The notes beneath the pieces were generated by a model, which saw only the letters and a list, made by a program, of their open reading frames with translations, ran no database searches and was not told the DNA's origin. Below, one piece after another: positions 30,433 through 40,921 of a stretch of 64,000 nucleotides of DNA (position 1 is its first letter; each line of letters opens with the position of its first letter). A program made the position numbers and the translations under genes. Where the stretch lies: NCBI RefSeq assembly GCF_900111115.1, contig NZ_FOGD01000001.1, forward strand, positions 614,910-678,909, given 5' to 3'. The DNA comes from Giesbergeria anulus. GTDB lineage: Bacteria > Pseudomonadota > Gammaproteobacteria > Burkholderiales > Burkholderiaceae_C.

Positions 30433-31677
30433 ATGGCAATCGTAGAAGTTAAAGTTCCGCAACTGTCCGAATCCGTGGCCGAAGCCACCATGCTGACGTG
30501 GAAGAAAAAGGCCGGTGAGGCCGTGGCTATCGATGAAATCCTGATTGAAATCGAAACCGACAAGGTGGTGCTGGAAGTGCCCGCTCCCGCCGCTGGCGTG
30601 CTGGCCGAAATCATCCAAGGCGACGGTGCCACCGTGACTGCCGAGCAACTCATCGCCAAAATCGACACCGAAGGCAAGGCCGGTGCGGCAGCTCCTGCCG
30701 CCGCCCCCGCTGCTGCGGCTCCCGTGGCTGCTCCTGCTGCTGCCGCTGCCAACAAGGGCGACGTGGCAATGCCTGCCGCCGCCAAGCTGCTGGCCGACAA
30801 CAACCTGTCGGTCTCTGCCGTGACCGGCACCGGCAAAGATGGCCGCGTGACCAAGGGCGACGTGCTGGCTGCTGTAGCCGGTGGCGTGCAATCCACTGCT
30901 GCCGTCATCCCAACCGGCGTGCCCACCAAGGCCCTGCCCCAGGTGGCAGCACCTTCATCCAAACTAGAACTGGGTGACCGCCCTGAACAGCGCGTGCCCA
31001 TGAGCCGCCTGCGCGCCCGTGTAGCCGAGCGTCTGTTGCAATCGCAATCGACCAACGCCATCCTGACCACGTTCAATGAAGTGAACATGGCCCCAGTGAT
31101 GGAAATGCGCAAGAAGTTCCAAGACGCCTTCAGCAAAGAGCACGGCGTCAAGATCGGCTTCATGAGCTTCTTTGTCAAGGCCGCAGTGCACGCACTGAAG
31201 AAGTTCCCGGTGCTCAACGCCTCAGTGGATGGCAACGACATCGTTTACCACGGTTACTTTGATATCGGTATCGCTGTGGGTTCGCCCCGTGGCTTGGTGG
31301 TGCCTATTTTGCGCAACGCCGACCAAATGAGCTTTGCCGACATCGAAAAGAAAATCGCTGAATTTGGCAAGAAGGCCCAAGAAGGCAAGCTGGGCATGGA
31401 AGAAATGACCGGCGGCACCTTCTCCATCTCCAATGGCGGCACCTTCGGCTCCATGCTGTCTACCCCCATCATCAACCCCCCACAATCGGCCATCTTGGGG
31501 GTTCACGCCACCAAAGATCGCGCTGTGGTGGAAAACGGCCAGATCGTCATCCGTCCGATGAACTACTTGGCCATGTCTTACGACCACCGCATCATTGACG
31601 GTCGTGAGGCTGTGCTGGGCTTGGTAGCGATGAAGGAAGCGCTGGAAGATCCTTCGCGCCTGCTGTTTGACATCTAA
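30433..31677 (+). CDS. odhB: 2-oxoglutarate dehydrogenase E2 (dihydrolipoyllysine succinyltransferase)
   Basis: The 414-aa core of the 2-oxoglutarate dehydrogenase complex. One lipoyl domain (1-75, with the lipoylated Lys in [12 protein letters not shown]) is followed by a flexible Ala/Pro-rich linker (about 80-105), a peripheral subunit-binding domain (about 110-150) and the catalytic domain (about 185-414). The active-site motif [13 protein letters not shown] is complete. An intrinsic terminator lies directly after the stop, before lpdA. The sucB name is equivalent. Confidence 0.97.
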   Translation: MAIVEVKVPQLSESVAEATMLTWKKKAGEAVAIDEILIEIETDKVVLEVPAPAAGVLAEIIQGDGATVTAEQLIAKIDTEGKAGAAAPAAAPAAAAPVAAPAAAAANKGDVAMPAAAKLLADNNLSVSAVTGTGKDGRVTKGDVLAAVAGGVQSTAAVIPTGVPTKALPQVAAPSSKLELGDRPEQRVPMSRLRARVAERLLQSQSTNAILTTFNEVNMAPVMEMRKKFQDAFSKEHGVKIGFMSFFVKAAVHALKKFPVLNASVDGNDIVYHGYFDIGIAVGSPRGLVVPILRNADQMSFADIEKKIAEFGKKAQEGKLGMEEMTGGTFSISNGGTFGSMLSTPIINPPQSAILGVHATKDRAVVENGQIVIRPMNYLAMSYDHRIIDGREAVLGLVAMKEALEDPSRLLFDI

Positions 31678-31692
31678 ACCCTGACCGATTAG

Positions 31693-31741
31693 CCCACCCA
31701 TGTGGCCCAGCTTGCGCTGGTGCCCATCGGTGGGTTTTTTT
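31693..31741 (+). terminator. Intrinsic terminator between odhB and lpdA
   Basis: Outer stem CCCACC (31693-31698) with GGTGGG (31729-31734), an inner stem GGCCCAGC with GCTGGTGCC, and a run of seven T (31735-31741). It lies inside the sucA-odhB-lpdA cluster, so lpdA (E3, shared by several complexes) is probably fed by read-through or its own promoter. Confidence 0.8.
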
Positions 31742-31763
31742 GAACCGATTAAGAAAGATTTTT

Positions 31764-33191
31764 ATGAGCAAAGCATTTGATGTCGTGGTGATTGGCGCTG
31801 GCCCCGGTGGTTATATTGCCGCCATCCGTGCCGCCCAACTGGGTTTTAACGTCGCTTGTATCGACGAATGGAAGAACGACAAGGGCGGCCCCGCACCCGG
31901 CGGCACCTGCACCAACGTCGGTTGCATCCCCTCCAAGGCGCTGCTGCAATCGTCTGAGCACTTTGACCACGCCAACCACCATTTTGCCGAGCACGGCATC
32001 AGCGCTAAAGACGTGAAGATGGATGTGGCCAAGATGATTGCCCGCAAGGACAACGTCGTCAAGCAAAACAACGACGGCATCTTGTACCTGTTCAAAAAGA
32101 ACAAGGTCAGCTTCTTCCACGGTCGTGGCTCTTTTGCCAAGGCGGTCGAAGGCGGCTACGAAGTCCAAGTGGCTGGCGACAAACCCGAAACCTTGGTAGC
32201 CAAGCAAGTCATCATCGCGACTGGCTCCAACGCCCGTGCCTTGCCCGGCACACCGTTTGACGAAGAAAACGTGCTGTCCAACGATGGCGCATTGCGCATT
32301 GGCGCTGTGCCCAAAAAGCTCGCCCTGATTGGCTCTGGCGTGATTGGTCTGGAAATGGGTTCGGTCTGGCGTCGTCTGGGTGCCGACGTGACCATTTTGG
32401 AAGGTCTGCCCACCTTCTTGGGTGCTGTGGACGAACAAATCGCCAAGGAAGCCAAAAAAGCCTTTGACAAGCAAGGCCTGAAGATTGAGCTGGGCGTGAA
32501 GGTTGGCGACATCAAGAATGGCAAAAAGGGCGTCTCCATCGCCTACACCAATGCCAAGGGCGAAGCCCAAACGCTGGACGCCGACAAGCTCATTGTATCG
32601 GTTGGTCGCGTGCCCAACACCAACGGCCTCAATGCCGAAGCTGTGGGTCTGCAACTGGACGAGCGCGGCGCGATTGTGGTCGATGGCGACTGCAAGACCA
32701 ATCTGCCCGGCGTCTGGGCGGTGGGTGACGTGGTGCGTGGCCCCATGCTGGCACACAAGGCCGAAGAAGAAGGCGTGGCCGTGGCCGAGCGCATTGCTGG
32801 CCAACACGGCCATGTGAATTTCAACACCATTCCTTGGGTGATTTACACCAGCCCCGAAATTGCATGGGTGGGCCGCACTGAGCAACAACTCAAGGCCGAC
32901 GGCGTGAAATACAAGGCCGGTACCTTCCCGTTCTTGGCCAATGGCCGCGCCCGTGCCTTGGGTGACACCACTGGCATGGTCAAGTTCTTGGCTGATGCCA
33001 CCACCGACGAGATTTTGGGCGTCCACATTGTTGGCCCCATGGCATCCGAGCTGATCTCTGAAGCCGTGGTAGCGATGGAATTTAAGGCCAGCGCCGAAGA
33101 CATCGCCCGCATCTGCCATGCCCACCCCTCTTTGAGTGAAGCCACCAAAGAAGCAGCTTTGGCCGTGGACAAGCGCACGCTAAACTTCTAA
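31764..33191 (+). CDS. lpdA: Dihydrolipoamide dehydrogenase (E3)
   Basis: FAD flavoprotein that reoxidises the lipoyl arm of E2 and reduces NAD+. The ATG at 31764 gives 475 aa ([17 protein letters not shown]); a TTG at 31740 lies in the terminator and is rejected. The FAD motif [10 protein letters not shown], the redox disulfide [13 protein letters not shown], the NAD motif [15 protein letters not shown] and the C-terminal catalytic dyad [10 protein letters not shown] are all present. A strong terminator follows. Confidence 0.97.
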   Translation: MSKAFDVVVIGAGPGGYIAAIRAAQLGFNVACIDEWKNDKGGPAPGGTCTNVGCIPSKALLQSSEHFDHANHHFAEHGISAKDVKMDVAKMIARKDNVVKQNNDGILYLFKKNKVSFFHGRGSFAKAVEGGYEVQVAGDKPETLVAKQVIIATGSNARALPGTPFDEENVLSNDGALRIGAVPKKLALIGSGVIGLEMGSVWRRLGADVTILEGLPTFLGAVDEQIAKEAKKAFDKQGLKIELGVKVGDIKNGKKGVSIAYTNAKGEAQTLDADKLIVSVGRVPNTNGLNAEAVGLQLDERGAIVVDGDCKTNLPGVWAVGDVVRGPMLAHKAEEEGVAVAERIAGQHGHVNFNTIPWVIYTSPEIAWVGRTEQQLKADGVKYKAGTFPFLANGRARALGDTTGMVKFLADATTDEILGVHIVGPMASELISEAVVAMEFKASAEDIARICHAHPSLSEATKEAALAVDKRTLNF

Positions 33192-33235
33192 ACCTTTTCA
33201 ACGGTTTTCACCCACAGTATTGCGGTGATTTATAA

Positions 33236-33275
33236 CTCTGGTGTCCGCACGTCGGGCACCAGAGATTTTCTTTTT
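33236..33275 (+). terminator. Intrinsic terminator of lpdA
   Basis: A 12-bp stem, CTCTGGTGTCCG (33236-33247) with CGGGCACCAGAG (33253-33264) and one G-U pair, a 5-nt loop, then ATTTTCTTTTT. It ends 20 bases before the zapE start codon. Confidence 0.88.
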
Positions 33276-33295
33276 GTAGAGCAAGGGGGCTGATT

Positions 33296-34399
33296 TTGTC
33301 CGTTTCCGTTCTTCAGGCCTATGAGGCCGAACTGGTAGCCAAGGGCTTTCAGAGTGACCCAGCCCAACTGCGCGCCGTGCAGGCCTTAGAGCGCTGCGCC
33401 CAAGAGTGGGCGGTATACAAGTCACGCCGCTCCAATGCGCTCAAAAAATTGATTAACCGCCCCGATATCCCTAAGGGGGTATATATGTTTGGCGGCGTTG
33501 GGCGTGGCAAAAGCTTTCTGATGGACTGCTTTTTTAATGCCGTGCCGCTTAAGCGCAAAGTGCGGCTGCATTTTCATGAATTTATGCGCGAGGTACACCG
33601 CGAGCTGGCGGTGTTGCAAGGCACACAAAACCCATTGGATGTGCTAGGTGCGCGCATCTCCAAACGCTACAAACTCATTTGTTTTGATGAGTTCCATGTG
33701 GCCGATATTACTGACGCCATGATTTTGCACCGCCTGCTGGTGGCGCTGTTTGAGAATGGTGTGGGTTTTGTCACCACCTCCAATTTTGAGCCGGATGGTC
33801 TTTATCCTAATGGCCTGCACCGCGACCGCATTTTGCCTGCTATTGCGCTATTGAACCAGCGCATGCAAGTGATTAATGTGGACAACGGCACCGACTACCG
33901 CCGCCGCACGCTAGAGAATGCCAAGCTCTACCACTGCCCCTTGGGGGAGCAGGCCGATGCCGAGATGGGCAAAACTTTTGACCAACTGGCTGAAATCCAC
34001 GACGAAGACCCAATATTGCACATTGAAGCGCGAGAAATTCGTGCCCGGCGCAAAGCTGGTGGTGTGGTGTGGTTGGATTTTCGGGAGCTGTGCGGTGGCC
34101 CACGCTCACAAAACGACTATTTAGAAATTGCCAACCAATTTCATACCGTGTTGCTGTCGAATGTGCCGCATATGCCTGTGAGTATGGCGTCACCAGCGCG
34201 GCGCTTTACGTGGCTGGTGGATGTGCTTTATGACCGGCGCGTGAAGCTGGTGATTTCTGCCGCCGTGCCGCCCGAAGAGCTTTATACCGACGGGCCACTG
34301 GCGCACGAGTTTCCGCGCACGGTGTCGCGACTCAATGAGATGCAATCGAAAGAATTTCTGGCATTGGAGCGCCGGGTAGTGGATACCGGATTGACCTGA
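33296..34399 (+). CDS. zapE: Cell division ATPase ZapE (AFG1-like)
   Basis: A 367-aa AAA-type P-loop ATPase of the AFG1/ZapE family, associated with the Z-ring late in constriction. The Walker A region is GGVGRGKSF (about residues 66-74) and Walker B is LICFDEFHVADI. The start is a TTG at 33296, with AAGGGGG about 8 bases upstream and no ATG before conserved sequence; MSVSVLQAYEAEL matches the family N-terminus. Proximity to the 2-oxoglutarate dehydrogenase genes is common in this group. Its stop overlaps the next start (TGATG). Confidence 0.93.
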   Translation: MSVSVLQAYEAELVAKGFQSDPAQLRAVQALERCAQEWAVYKSRRSNALKKLINRPDIPKGVYMFGGVGRGKSFLMDCFFNAVPLKRKVRLHFHEFMREVHRELAVLQGTQNPLDVLGARISKRYKLICFDEFHVADITDAMILHRLLVALFENGVGFVTTSNFEPDGLYPNGLHRDRILPAIALLNQRMQVINVDNGTDYRRRTLENAKLYHCPLGEQADAEMGKTFDQLAEIHDEDPILHIEAREIRARRKAGGVVWLDFRELCGGPRSQNDYLEIANQFHTVLLSNVPHMPVSMASPARRFTWLVDVLYDRRVKLVISAAVPPEELYTDGPLAHEFPRTVSRLNEMQSKEFLALERRVVDTGLT

Positions 34400-34998
34400 T
34401 GCAGATACGCCCATTTTTGCAAGGCTGGCCCCAAATCGGGCTGGCGTGCGCGCTGGTGCTGCTCCACGGCCACAGCGTGGCCCAAACCGATGAACGTGCC
34501 ACCCTGCGCCAAGAACGCGCCCAGTTGGATGCGGCCTTGAGGTTGGCCGAGACTGCGTGCCAGCAGCGCTTTGCCGTAGAAGACTGCTTGCGCGCCGAAC
34601 GGCGCAAAGTACGCCAAGCCAAAGACGTTTTGCGCGCCCGCGAAAACCAACTCAATTTGCAAGAACGGCGCGAGCGTGCGGCGCAGCGCCTGCAAAGCAT
34701 TGAAGCACGCCAACGCGAGCATCTACCCACTGGCGAGGCTAAAGCGCCCAAAAAACCTACGCCAAGGAGTGGGGCAGGTCTGGAAAAACGCCGCACAGAC
34801 CCTCGGCTGGCGGTGATTCGGGCTGAGCAGCGCCAAGCACGCCAGCAAGAGGCGGCGCAGCAGGCCACGCAAGCGCAACAACAGCAACGGGAAAGACTCG
34901 CCGCTGCGCAAGCGCACAAACAGCAGGTGCTACGCGAACAGGCCGAGCGTGCGCAAAAGGGCCAGCCTACTGCGGCACCTTTGCCGGTGCCGCAGTAG
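34399..34998 (+). CDS. Exported coiled-coil protein, function unknown
   Basis: A 199-aa protein with a probable signal peptide (hydrophobic segment about 12-27, cleavage after SVA or AQT). The rest is highly charged Arg/Gln/Glu/Ala-rich sequence predicted to be helical coiled coil (about 32-110 and 135-190), with a Pro-rich end. A CAVEDC-like pair (Cys54 and Cys62) is the only cysteine feature. It begins within the zapE stop, so it is translationally coupled to it, but I recognise no family. The stop codon lies in the right arm of a 13-bp perfect hairpin. Confidence 0.75.
   Translation: MQIRPFLQGWPQIGLACALVLLHGHSVAQTDERATLRQERAQLDAALRLAETACQQRFAVEDCLRAERRKVRQAKDVLRARENQLNLQERRERAAQRLQSIEARQREHLPTGEAKAPKKPTPRSGAGLEKRRTDPRLAVIRAEQRQARQQEAAQQATQAQQQQRERLAAAQAHKQQVLREQAERAQKGQPTAAPLPVPQ
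34967..34998. terminator. Perfect 13-bp hairpin over the stop codon
   Basis: CTACTGCGGCACC (34967-34979) pairs exactly with 34986-34998 across a 6-nt loop, and the gene's TAG stop lies in the right arm. No T run follows on either strand, so it may act as an RNA-stabilising 3' structure or a weak convergent terminator between this gene and ppc. Confidence 0.5.
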
Positions 34999-35067
34999 CT
35001 TTAGCCACCGTCTTCACTTGGTCGATGTACCAAATCCAACGGCTGGTTGCTCATGCATGAAAGCCAG

Positions 35068-37914
35068 TTAGCCGGTATTGCGCAACCCTGCCGCAATACC
35101 ATTGATGGAGATGTGGATACCCGTCTGCACCCGCTCATCGCCTTGACCACCGCGCCAGCGGCGTACCAGCTCCACCTGCAAGTGGTGTAGGGGATCAATG
35201 TACGGGAAACGGTGGCGGATAGAACGCGCCAACGCCGTGTTGTTGACCAGCCGCTGCTTCTCGCCCGTGATACGGGACAAGGCATCGGCGGTGCGGTGCC
35301 ATTCGGCCTCAATAGTGCTGAAGATCTTTTTGCGCAGACGGGCGTTGTCTACCAGCTCGCTGTAGCGCGAGGCCAACGCCAAATCGCTCTTGGCCAGCAC
35401 CATGTCCATGTTAGAGAGCAGCGTGCTAAAGAACGGCCACTGGCGGTACATCTTGCGTAGCAGCGCCAGCTGGGCCTTGGGGTCGGTGCCCTCAGCGTGC
35501 AAAAAGGCTTCTACCGCCGCACCAAAACCGTACCAGCCCGGCAGCGTCAGGCGGCACTGGCCCCAGCTAAAGCCCCACGGGATGGCGCGCAAGTCTTCAA
35601 TTTTCTGCGACGGCTTGCGCGAGGCTGGACGTGAACCGATATTGAGTTCGGCAATCTCGCGAATGGGCGTGGAATTGAAGAAGTAATCTGTAAAACCGGG
35701 GGTTTCATAAACCAGCGCCCGGTAGGCATCCATGCTCGCTTGGGATAACTGGGCGGCGGCGTCCAAAAAGTCGGGTGTGGCTGATTTGGTCGGCTGCAAC
35801 AAAGTGGCCTCTAGCGTGGCAGCGACCAAGGTTTCGAGGTTGCGGCGGCCAATTTCGGGGTTGGCATATTTGGAGGCAATCACTTCGCCTTGCTCGGTCA
35901 GGCGAATCTGGCCGCGCACCGTGCCCGGAGGCTGCGCCAAAATGGCTTGGTAGCTGGGGCCACCGCCCCGGCCTACGGTGCCGCCGCGCCCGTGGAACAT
36001 GCGCAAACGGATCGGCGTGTTGCCCGCAGACAACTCGTCAAACAACTCGACCAGCGCAATCTCGGCGCGGTATAGCTCCCAATTGCTGGTAAAAATGCCG
36101 CCGTCTTTGTTGCTATCAGAGTAGCCGAGCATCACGTCTTGCTCGCCACCGCTGCGACGCACCAAGGCAGCAATGTCGGGCAACTGGTAGAACTCGCGCA
36201 TGATGGTCGGAGCGTTGCGCAAGTCTTCGATGGTCTCAAACAGCGGCACGACGATCAAATCGGCATGGGCTTGGCCTAGCGCCGCCGATTCGTGGCCGAG
36301 GGTGCCACGCAACAGGCCGACTTCTTTTTGCAGCAACAGCACTTCGAGCAAATCGCTCACCGTTTCGGTGTGGCTGATGATGTAGTGACGGATGGCCTCA
36401 GCGCCGTAGCGCTGGCGCATGCGCAGCGCGGCCTCAAAAATAGCCAGTTCGCTTTGGGTGTGCTCGGAGTAAGGCACACCATGCACACGCAACGGACGCG
36501 CATCTTGCAACAAGCGCATCAACACCGAGCGCTTGGCGGCCTCGCTCAAATCGGCATAGTGCGGCTCTACTTGGGCCACGGCCAGCAGTTCGGCAATCAC
36601 CAGCTCGTGCTGATCGGAGCTTTGGCGCAAATCCACCGTAGCCAGATGGAAGCCAAACACCTCTACCGCGCGCATCAAGGGGCGCAAACGTTCAGGCACC
36701 ATCGCAGCGCCGTGGTGGGCTTGCAGAGAGGTGGCGATGGTGCGCAGTTCGGCCAAAAACTCGGCAGCGTCGCCATAGGCGTTTTGCGGTGCTACGGCGT
36801 GCAAGGCCGCTTCGGTGCCAGTCAACTGCTGCAAGGTAGCGGCCAAGCGGGCATAGGTGCCTATCAGGGCGCGGCGGTAGGGTTCATCTTGGCGATGAGC
36901 GTTGCTGTCGGGCGAGGTTTCAGCCAAAGCTTGCATCTCGGGGCTGAGGCCCACCAGCCGTGCCGAAATGGACAACTCACTGCCCAGCAAATGCACTTCG
37001 GTCAGGTAGTGGCGCAGGGCCACTTCGCTTTGGCGGCGCAGTGCTTGTTGCAAGGTGGCGGCACTGACGTTGGGGTTGCCATCGCGGTCGCCGCCAATCC
37101 ATTGGCCCATGCGCAAAAAGCTGTGGACGTGCAAATCGCCCAGTTCGCTTTCCAATTCAGCATACAGGCGTGGGATTTCACGCAGAAAGGTAGCCTCGTA
37201 GTAAGACAGGGCGTTTTCGATCTCATCGGCCACCGTCAGCTTGCTGTAGCGCAGCAGGCGGGTTTGCCACAACTGGGCCACACGGGCGCGCAAATGGGCC
37301 TCATTCGCAGCCAAGGCACGGGGCGTGAGGGCGTCTTTGGCACTGTTGTAGAGCTGGGCGCGCTCGACGATGTCGTCGCGGGTGCTCAAGAGCTGGGCAA
37401 TATCGCGCTCGGCGTCCAAAATGCTCTTGCGCTGCACCTCGGTAGGGTGGGCGGTGAGCACCGGAGCGACATAACTGCTAGCCAGCGCCTCGGCAATGGT
37501 ACTGGGGGCAATGCCCTCCCAGCGCAAGCGCGACAAGGCCACAGCAATGCTGCCCTCTTGCGTATCGCCCGCCCGCTCACGGATGGTGCGGCGGCGGATG
37601 TGGTGGCGGTCTTCGGCCAGATTGGCCAAATGGCTAAAGTAAGTGAAGGCGCGAATCACGCTCACCGTCTGGTCGCCAGTCAGGCCCTTGAGCAGCTTTT
37701 TGAGCGCCTTGTCGGCATCGTGGTCGGCATCTCGGCGGAAGGCCACTGAGAGCTTGCGCACCTGCTCAATCAGCTCAAAGGCTTCTACGCCTTCTTGCTC
37801 GCGGATTACATCACCCAAAATACGCCCCAATAGGCGGATATCTTGGATCAGGGGTGCATCTTTGTCAGATTTGCGCACCGAGGGGGCTTCAGTCTTGCGA
37901 TGGGACGAAGTCAT
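35068..37914 (-). CDS. ppc: Phosphoenolpyruvate carboxylase
   Basis: Replenishes oxaloacetate from phosphoenolpyruvate and bicarbonate. At 948 aa it has the family length. The catalytic [12 protein letters not shown] histidine region is near residue 155, [16 protein letters not shown] near 600, [14 protein letters not shown] near 645, and the C-terminus ends in [10 protein letters not shown] as in all PEPCs. AGGAG precedes the ATG. It is transcribed divergently from hemC across about 140 bases. Confidence 0.98.
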   Translation of the reverse strand: MTSSHRKTEAPSVRKSDKDAPLIQDIRLLGRILGDVIREQEGVEAFELIEQVRKLSVAFRRDADHDADKALKKLLKGLTGDQTVSVIRAFTYFSHLANLAEDRHHIRRRTIRERAGDTQEGSIAVALSRLRWEGIAPSTIAEALASSYVAPVLTAHPTEVQRKSILDAERDIAQLLSTRDDIVERAQLYNSAKDALTPRALAANEAHLRARVAQLWQTRLLRYSKLTVADEIENALSYYEATFLREIPRLYAELESELGDLHVHSFLRMGQWIGGDRDGNPNVSAATLQQALRRQSEVALRHYLTEVHLLGSELSISARLVGLSPEMQALAETSPDSNAHRQDEPYRRALIGTYARLAATLQQLTGTEAALHAVAPQNAYGDAAEFLAELRTIATSLQAHHGAAMVPERLRPLMRAVEVFGFHLATVDLRQSSDQHELVIAELLAVAQVEPHYADLSEAAKRSVLMRLLQDARPLRVHGVPYSEHTQSELAIFEAALRMRQRYGAEAIRHYIISHTETVSDLLEVLLLQKEVGLLRGTLGHESAALGQAHADLIVVPLFETIEDLRNAPTIMREFYQLPDIAALVRRSGGEQDVMLGYSDSNKDGGIFTSNWELYRAEIALVELFDELSAGNTPIRLRMFHGRGGTVGRGGGPSYQAILAQPPGTVRGQIRLTEQGEVIASKYANPEIGRRNLETLVAATLEATLLQPTKSATPDFLDAAAQLSQASMDAYRALVYETPGFTDYFFNSTPIREIAELNIGSRPASRKPSQKIEDLRAIPWGFSWGQCRLTLPGWYGFGAAVEAFLHAEGTDPKAQLALLRKMYRQWPFFSTLLSNMDMVLAKSDLALASRYSELVDNARLRKKIFSTIEAEWHRTADALSRITGEKQRLVNNTALARSIRHRFPYIDPLHHLQVELVRRWRGGQGDERVQTGIHISINGIAAGLRNTG

Positions 37915-38054
37915 TTTGGTTGAGTCTCCTGCTCAATGGTTTTAAAACTGGGGCCATGCTAGCATCCGAAACTGACGCCCTTTCAGCCCACCCGGTTGCA
38001 GTAGGGCTGGTTTTGTTCCTTGAATCTGCCCTTTCTTTTGCCCTGCCCGTTTCG

Positions 38055-38978
38055 ATGACTTTCCAAGCCCCTTCCCTCCCCCCCATCGTTATTGCTACGC
38101 GCGAAAGCCGCTTGGCACTGTGGCAGGCCGAACACGTACAAGCCCTACTGCAAGCGCGCGGCCACGCCGTATCTTTGCTGGGCATGACCACGCTGGGCGA
38201 CCAAATTTTGGATCGCAGCCTGAGCAAGGTCGGTGGCAAGGGACTGTTTGTCAAAGAATTAGAAACAGCGCTGCACGATGGCCGCGCTGACATTGCCGTG
38301 CATTCACTCAAGGATGTGCCGATGGAGCTGCCCGAAGGCTTTGCCTTGGCCTGCGTCATGGAGCGCGAAGACCCGCACGATGCGTTTGTCTCGCCCCGCT
38401 ATGCCAGCTTGCAAGATTTGCCCACGGGAGCAGTGGTGGGCACCTCCAGCCTGCGCCGTCAGGTGCTGCTGCAAGCCCTGCGCCCCGACTTGAACATCCA
38501 GCCCCTGCGTGGCAACTTGGATACCCGGCTGCGCAAATTGGACGAGGGCCAATACGACGCCATCGTGCTGGCTGCCGCCGGGCTGAAACGCTTGAACTTG
38601 CACGAACGCATCCGCATGATTTTTGCCCCCACGGAGATGCTGCCCGCCGCAGGCCAAGGGGCCTTGGGCATTGAAGTGCGCAGTGATCGCCAAGATTTGA
38701 TCGCCGCCTTGGCCCCGTTAGCGCACCAGCCCACTTGGCTGCGCGTGACGGCAGAGCGCACCGTAAGCCGCTGCTTGGGTGGCAGTTGCTCGATGCCGCT
38801 GGCGGCCCATGCGGTGCTAGAGGGCCAACAGCTACGGCTAGATGCCGCTTGGGGCGATCCAGAACAGCACACGGCTTTGGTGCGTACCAGCGCCAGCGCC
38901 AATGTGAGCACCTTGGCCGAGGCCGATGCACTGGGCCAAGCCGTAGCAGCACAATTGCGTGCCGGTGGCGCTGGCTAA
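38055..38978 (+). CDS. hemC: Porphobilinogen deaminase (hydroxymethylbilane synthase)
   Basis: Polymerises four porphobilinogens into hydroxymethylbilane. The ATG at 38055 ([10 protein letters not shown]) gives 307 aa, as expected; the frame is open upstream to 37854 across the ppc start and is not coding there. [16 protein letters not shown] opens the protein. The dipyrromethane cofactor cysteine lies in [12 protein letters not shown]. Four bases separate its stop from hemD. Confidence 0.97.
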   Translation: MTFQAPSLPPIVIATRESRLALWQAEHVQALLQARGHAVSLLGMTTLGDQILDRSLSKVGGKGLFVKELETALHDGRADIAVHSLKDVPMELPEGFALACVMEREDPHDAFVSPRYASLQDLPTGAVVGTSSLRRQVLLQALRPDLNIQPLRGNLDTRLRKLDEGQYDAIVLAAAGLKRLNLHERIRMIFAPTEMLPAAGQGALGIEVRSDRQDLIAALAPLAHQPTWLRVTAERTVSRCLGGSCSMPLAAHAVLEGQQLRLDAAWGDPEQHTALVRTSASANVSTLAEADALGQAVAAQLRAGGAG

Positions 38979-38982
38979 GGCC

Positions 38983-39786
38983 ATGCCCCCGCGTATCCTG
39001 ATTACCCGCCCCCAACCCGAAGCGCTGCAATGGGTAAGCGCCTTGCAGGCGCGTGGCCTGCACGCGCTGGCTTTGCCGCTGCTGGCTACCCATGCGCCCC
39101 GCGACGCGGCCACCTTGACGCGATTGCACAGCGCACAGGCACAACTAAGCCACTACCAAGCCATTATGGTGGTGAGTGGGCAGGCGGCGCGGCATTTCTT
39201 TACCCCAGCAGTGGTGCAGGCGCTAGCCGTACAAGCGGGCAGTGGGCCATCGCCCAGAATCTGGGCACCGGGCCCTGGCACCGCCCGTGTCTTGGCTGCT
39301 TTGGGCTTAGCGCACGGTTTGATCGACCAGCCTGCCGCCGATGCGCCCCAATTTGATTCTGAAGCACTCTGGAGCCAAGTGCGCCCGCAAGTCCAGTCCG
39401 GCCACCGGGTGCTGATTGTGCGTGGCAGCGATCAAGAAGGCACCCACGAAGGCTCAGGCCGCGATTGGCTGGCGCAGCAATTGCAGCAACAGGGTGCCGT
39501 GGTGGACAAGGTGGTGGCCTACCAGCGCAGCGCACCCATTTGGACTGCCGCCGAACAAGCACTGGCCGTGCAGGCCGCCAGTGATGGCTCGCTATGGCTA
39601 TTCAGCAGCTCGCAAGCCATCGCCCATCTGCCCACACTGCTGCCTGCACAGCTTTGGCAGCAAGCCCACGCCTTGGCCACGCACCCGCGCATTGCAGCAG
39701 CGGCACAGGGACTGGGCTTTGGTACCGTGGCGCAATGCCGCCCGGCCCTCAAGGATGTGGCTGCCTCGATAGAATCCATGCCATGA
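38983..39786 (+). CDS. hemD: Uroporphyrinogen-III synthase
   Basis: Cyclises hydroxymethylbilane with inversion of ring D. The protein is 267 aa from the ATG at 38983 (MPPRILITRPQPEA). The family is poorly conserved, but the two-domain pattern, the LITRP start, the VVSGQAARHF segment and position between hemC and hemX support the call. The stop overlaps the hemX start (ATGA). Confidence 0.93.
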   Translation: MPPRILITRPQPEALQWVSALQARGLHALALPLLATHAPRDAATLTRLHSAQAQLSHYQAIMVVSGQAARHFFTPAVVQALAVQAGSGPSPRIWAPGPGTARVLAALGLAHGLIDQPAADAPQFDSEALWSQVRPQVQSGHRVLIVRGSDQEGTHEGSGRDWLAQQLQQQGAVVDKVVAYQRSAPIWTAAEQALAVQAASDGSLWLFSSSQAIAHLPTLLPAQLWQQAHALATHPRIAAAAQGLGFGTVAQCRPALKDVAASIESMP

Positions 39787-40895
39787 GTCCCGCGCCTTCT
39801 TCCGCCCCGTCTGCCGCAGCCCCAGTGCCACCCACGGGGGCTGCGGTGGCACCAGAGGCTGCCGTGCCCGGCGGCACAGGCAAACTGTGGGCCTACAGCT
39901 TGACTGCCGTAGCCGTTTTGGCCGCCGCTGGTTTGACCAGTAGTGTTTTGCTCTGGCAAAAGCTCAGTACCATCCAAGAACAACTGGCCCGGCAGAGTGC
40001 CGATGCGGGCGCCCAAGCGGTAGAGGCCCGCACCTTGGCCCGCGAAGCCCAAGAGCAAACCAGCGACACCGCCACCCGCCTGACCGTAGCCGAAACTCGC
40101 CTCAACGAGGTGGCTTTGCAGCGCGGTCAATTAGAAGAGCTGATGCGCAGTGTTTCGCGCTCACGCGATGAAACCTTGGTGGTGGATATTGAGGCCGCAC
40201 TGCGCCTAGCCCAGCAACAAGCACAATTTACCGGCCATCTGGAGCCACTGGTGGCATCGCTCAAGAGCGCGCAGCAGCGCATTGAGCGCGCAGCCCAGCC
40301 GCGCTTGCTGCCCCTACAGCGTGCGATGGGCCACGATCTAGAGCGCCTGAGAACCGCCACGGTGGCCGATACTGCTGGCTTATTGGCCCAGCTTGATGAA
40401 CTGGTGCGCCAAGTCGATGAGCTGCCGCTGCACAATGCCGTAGCGCAAGGGGCCGCCACCCGCCGCCTGCAAGCACGAGCCAATACGCACTCAGATGGCG
40501 CAGCCCCCGTGCCCGATCAGCCGTGGTGGCAAAGCGCACTGCTGCGCGGTGGCGAGGTGGTGTGGGATGAGGTGCGCAGTTTGGTACGTGTCAGCCGCAT
40601 TGACCAGCCCGAAGCCATTTTGCTGGCCCCAGAACAAGCCTTTTTTCTGCGCGAGAACCTCAAGCTCAAGCTGCTCAATGCCCGCTTGGGCGTGCTGGCG
40701 CGCCAGTTTGAATCGGCCCGGGCCGATCTATCTGCCGCCAGCGCGGCCATCCACAAATATTTCGATCCGGCCTCGCGGCGCACGCAAAATGCCGCCACTA
40801 CCCTGCAACAGGTACAGACGCACATGAAGCAGACCGAGCTGCCGCGTCTGGATGAAACCTTTGCCGCCCTCGGTAGCGCGGCAGCGGGCCGCTAA
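39783..40895 (+). CDS. hemX: HemX-type membrane protein (uroporphyrinogen-III C-methyltransferase-like)
   Basis: A 370-aa inner-membrane protein of the HemX family. A Pro/Ala-rich cytoplasmic start (about 1-34) is followed by a single membrane helix (about 36-58) and a long coiled-coil periplasmic region (LSTIQEQLARQSADAGAQA and onward). Despite the old annotation as a methyltransferase, no SAM-binding motif is visible. It probably has a structural or regulatory role with HemY in tetrapyrrole synthesis. The start overlaps hemD by four bases. Confidence 0.88.
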   Translation: MSPAPSSAPSAAAPVPPTGAAVAPEAAVPGGTGKLWAYSLTAVAVLAAAGLTSSVLLWQKLSTIQEQLARQSADAGAQAVEARTLAREAQEQTSDTATRLTVAETRLNEVALQRGQLEELMRSVSRSRDETLVVDIEAALRLAQQQAQFTGHLEPLVASLKSAQQRIERAAQPRLLPLQRAMGHDLERLRTATVADTAGLLAQLDELVRQVDELPLHNAVAQGAATRRLQARANTHSDGAAPVPDQPWWQSALLRGGEVVWDEVRSLVRVSRIDQPEAILLAPEQAFFLRENLKLKLLNARLGVLARQFESARADLSAASAAIHKYFDPASRRTQNAATTLQQVQTHMKQTELPRLDETFAALGSAAAGR

Positions 40896-40921
40896 CACCG
40901 GTCAGAAAGCAGCTACAGCCC

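Noticed and set aside
31749-33125. 458-residue open frame antisense to lpdA
   Set aside because: lpdA on the plus strand has all E3 motifs; the antisense frame has none.
36292-37749. 485-residue frame antisense to ppc
   Set aside because: No domain or ribosome-binding site; ppc is conserved here.
37854-38054. Upstream extension of hemC overlapping the ppc start
   Set aside because: The residues do not match the family and the region is the divergent promoter gap.
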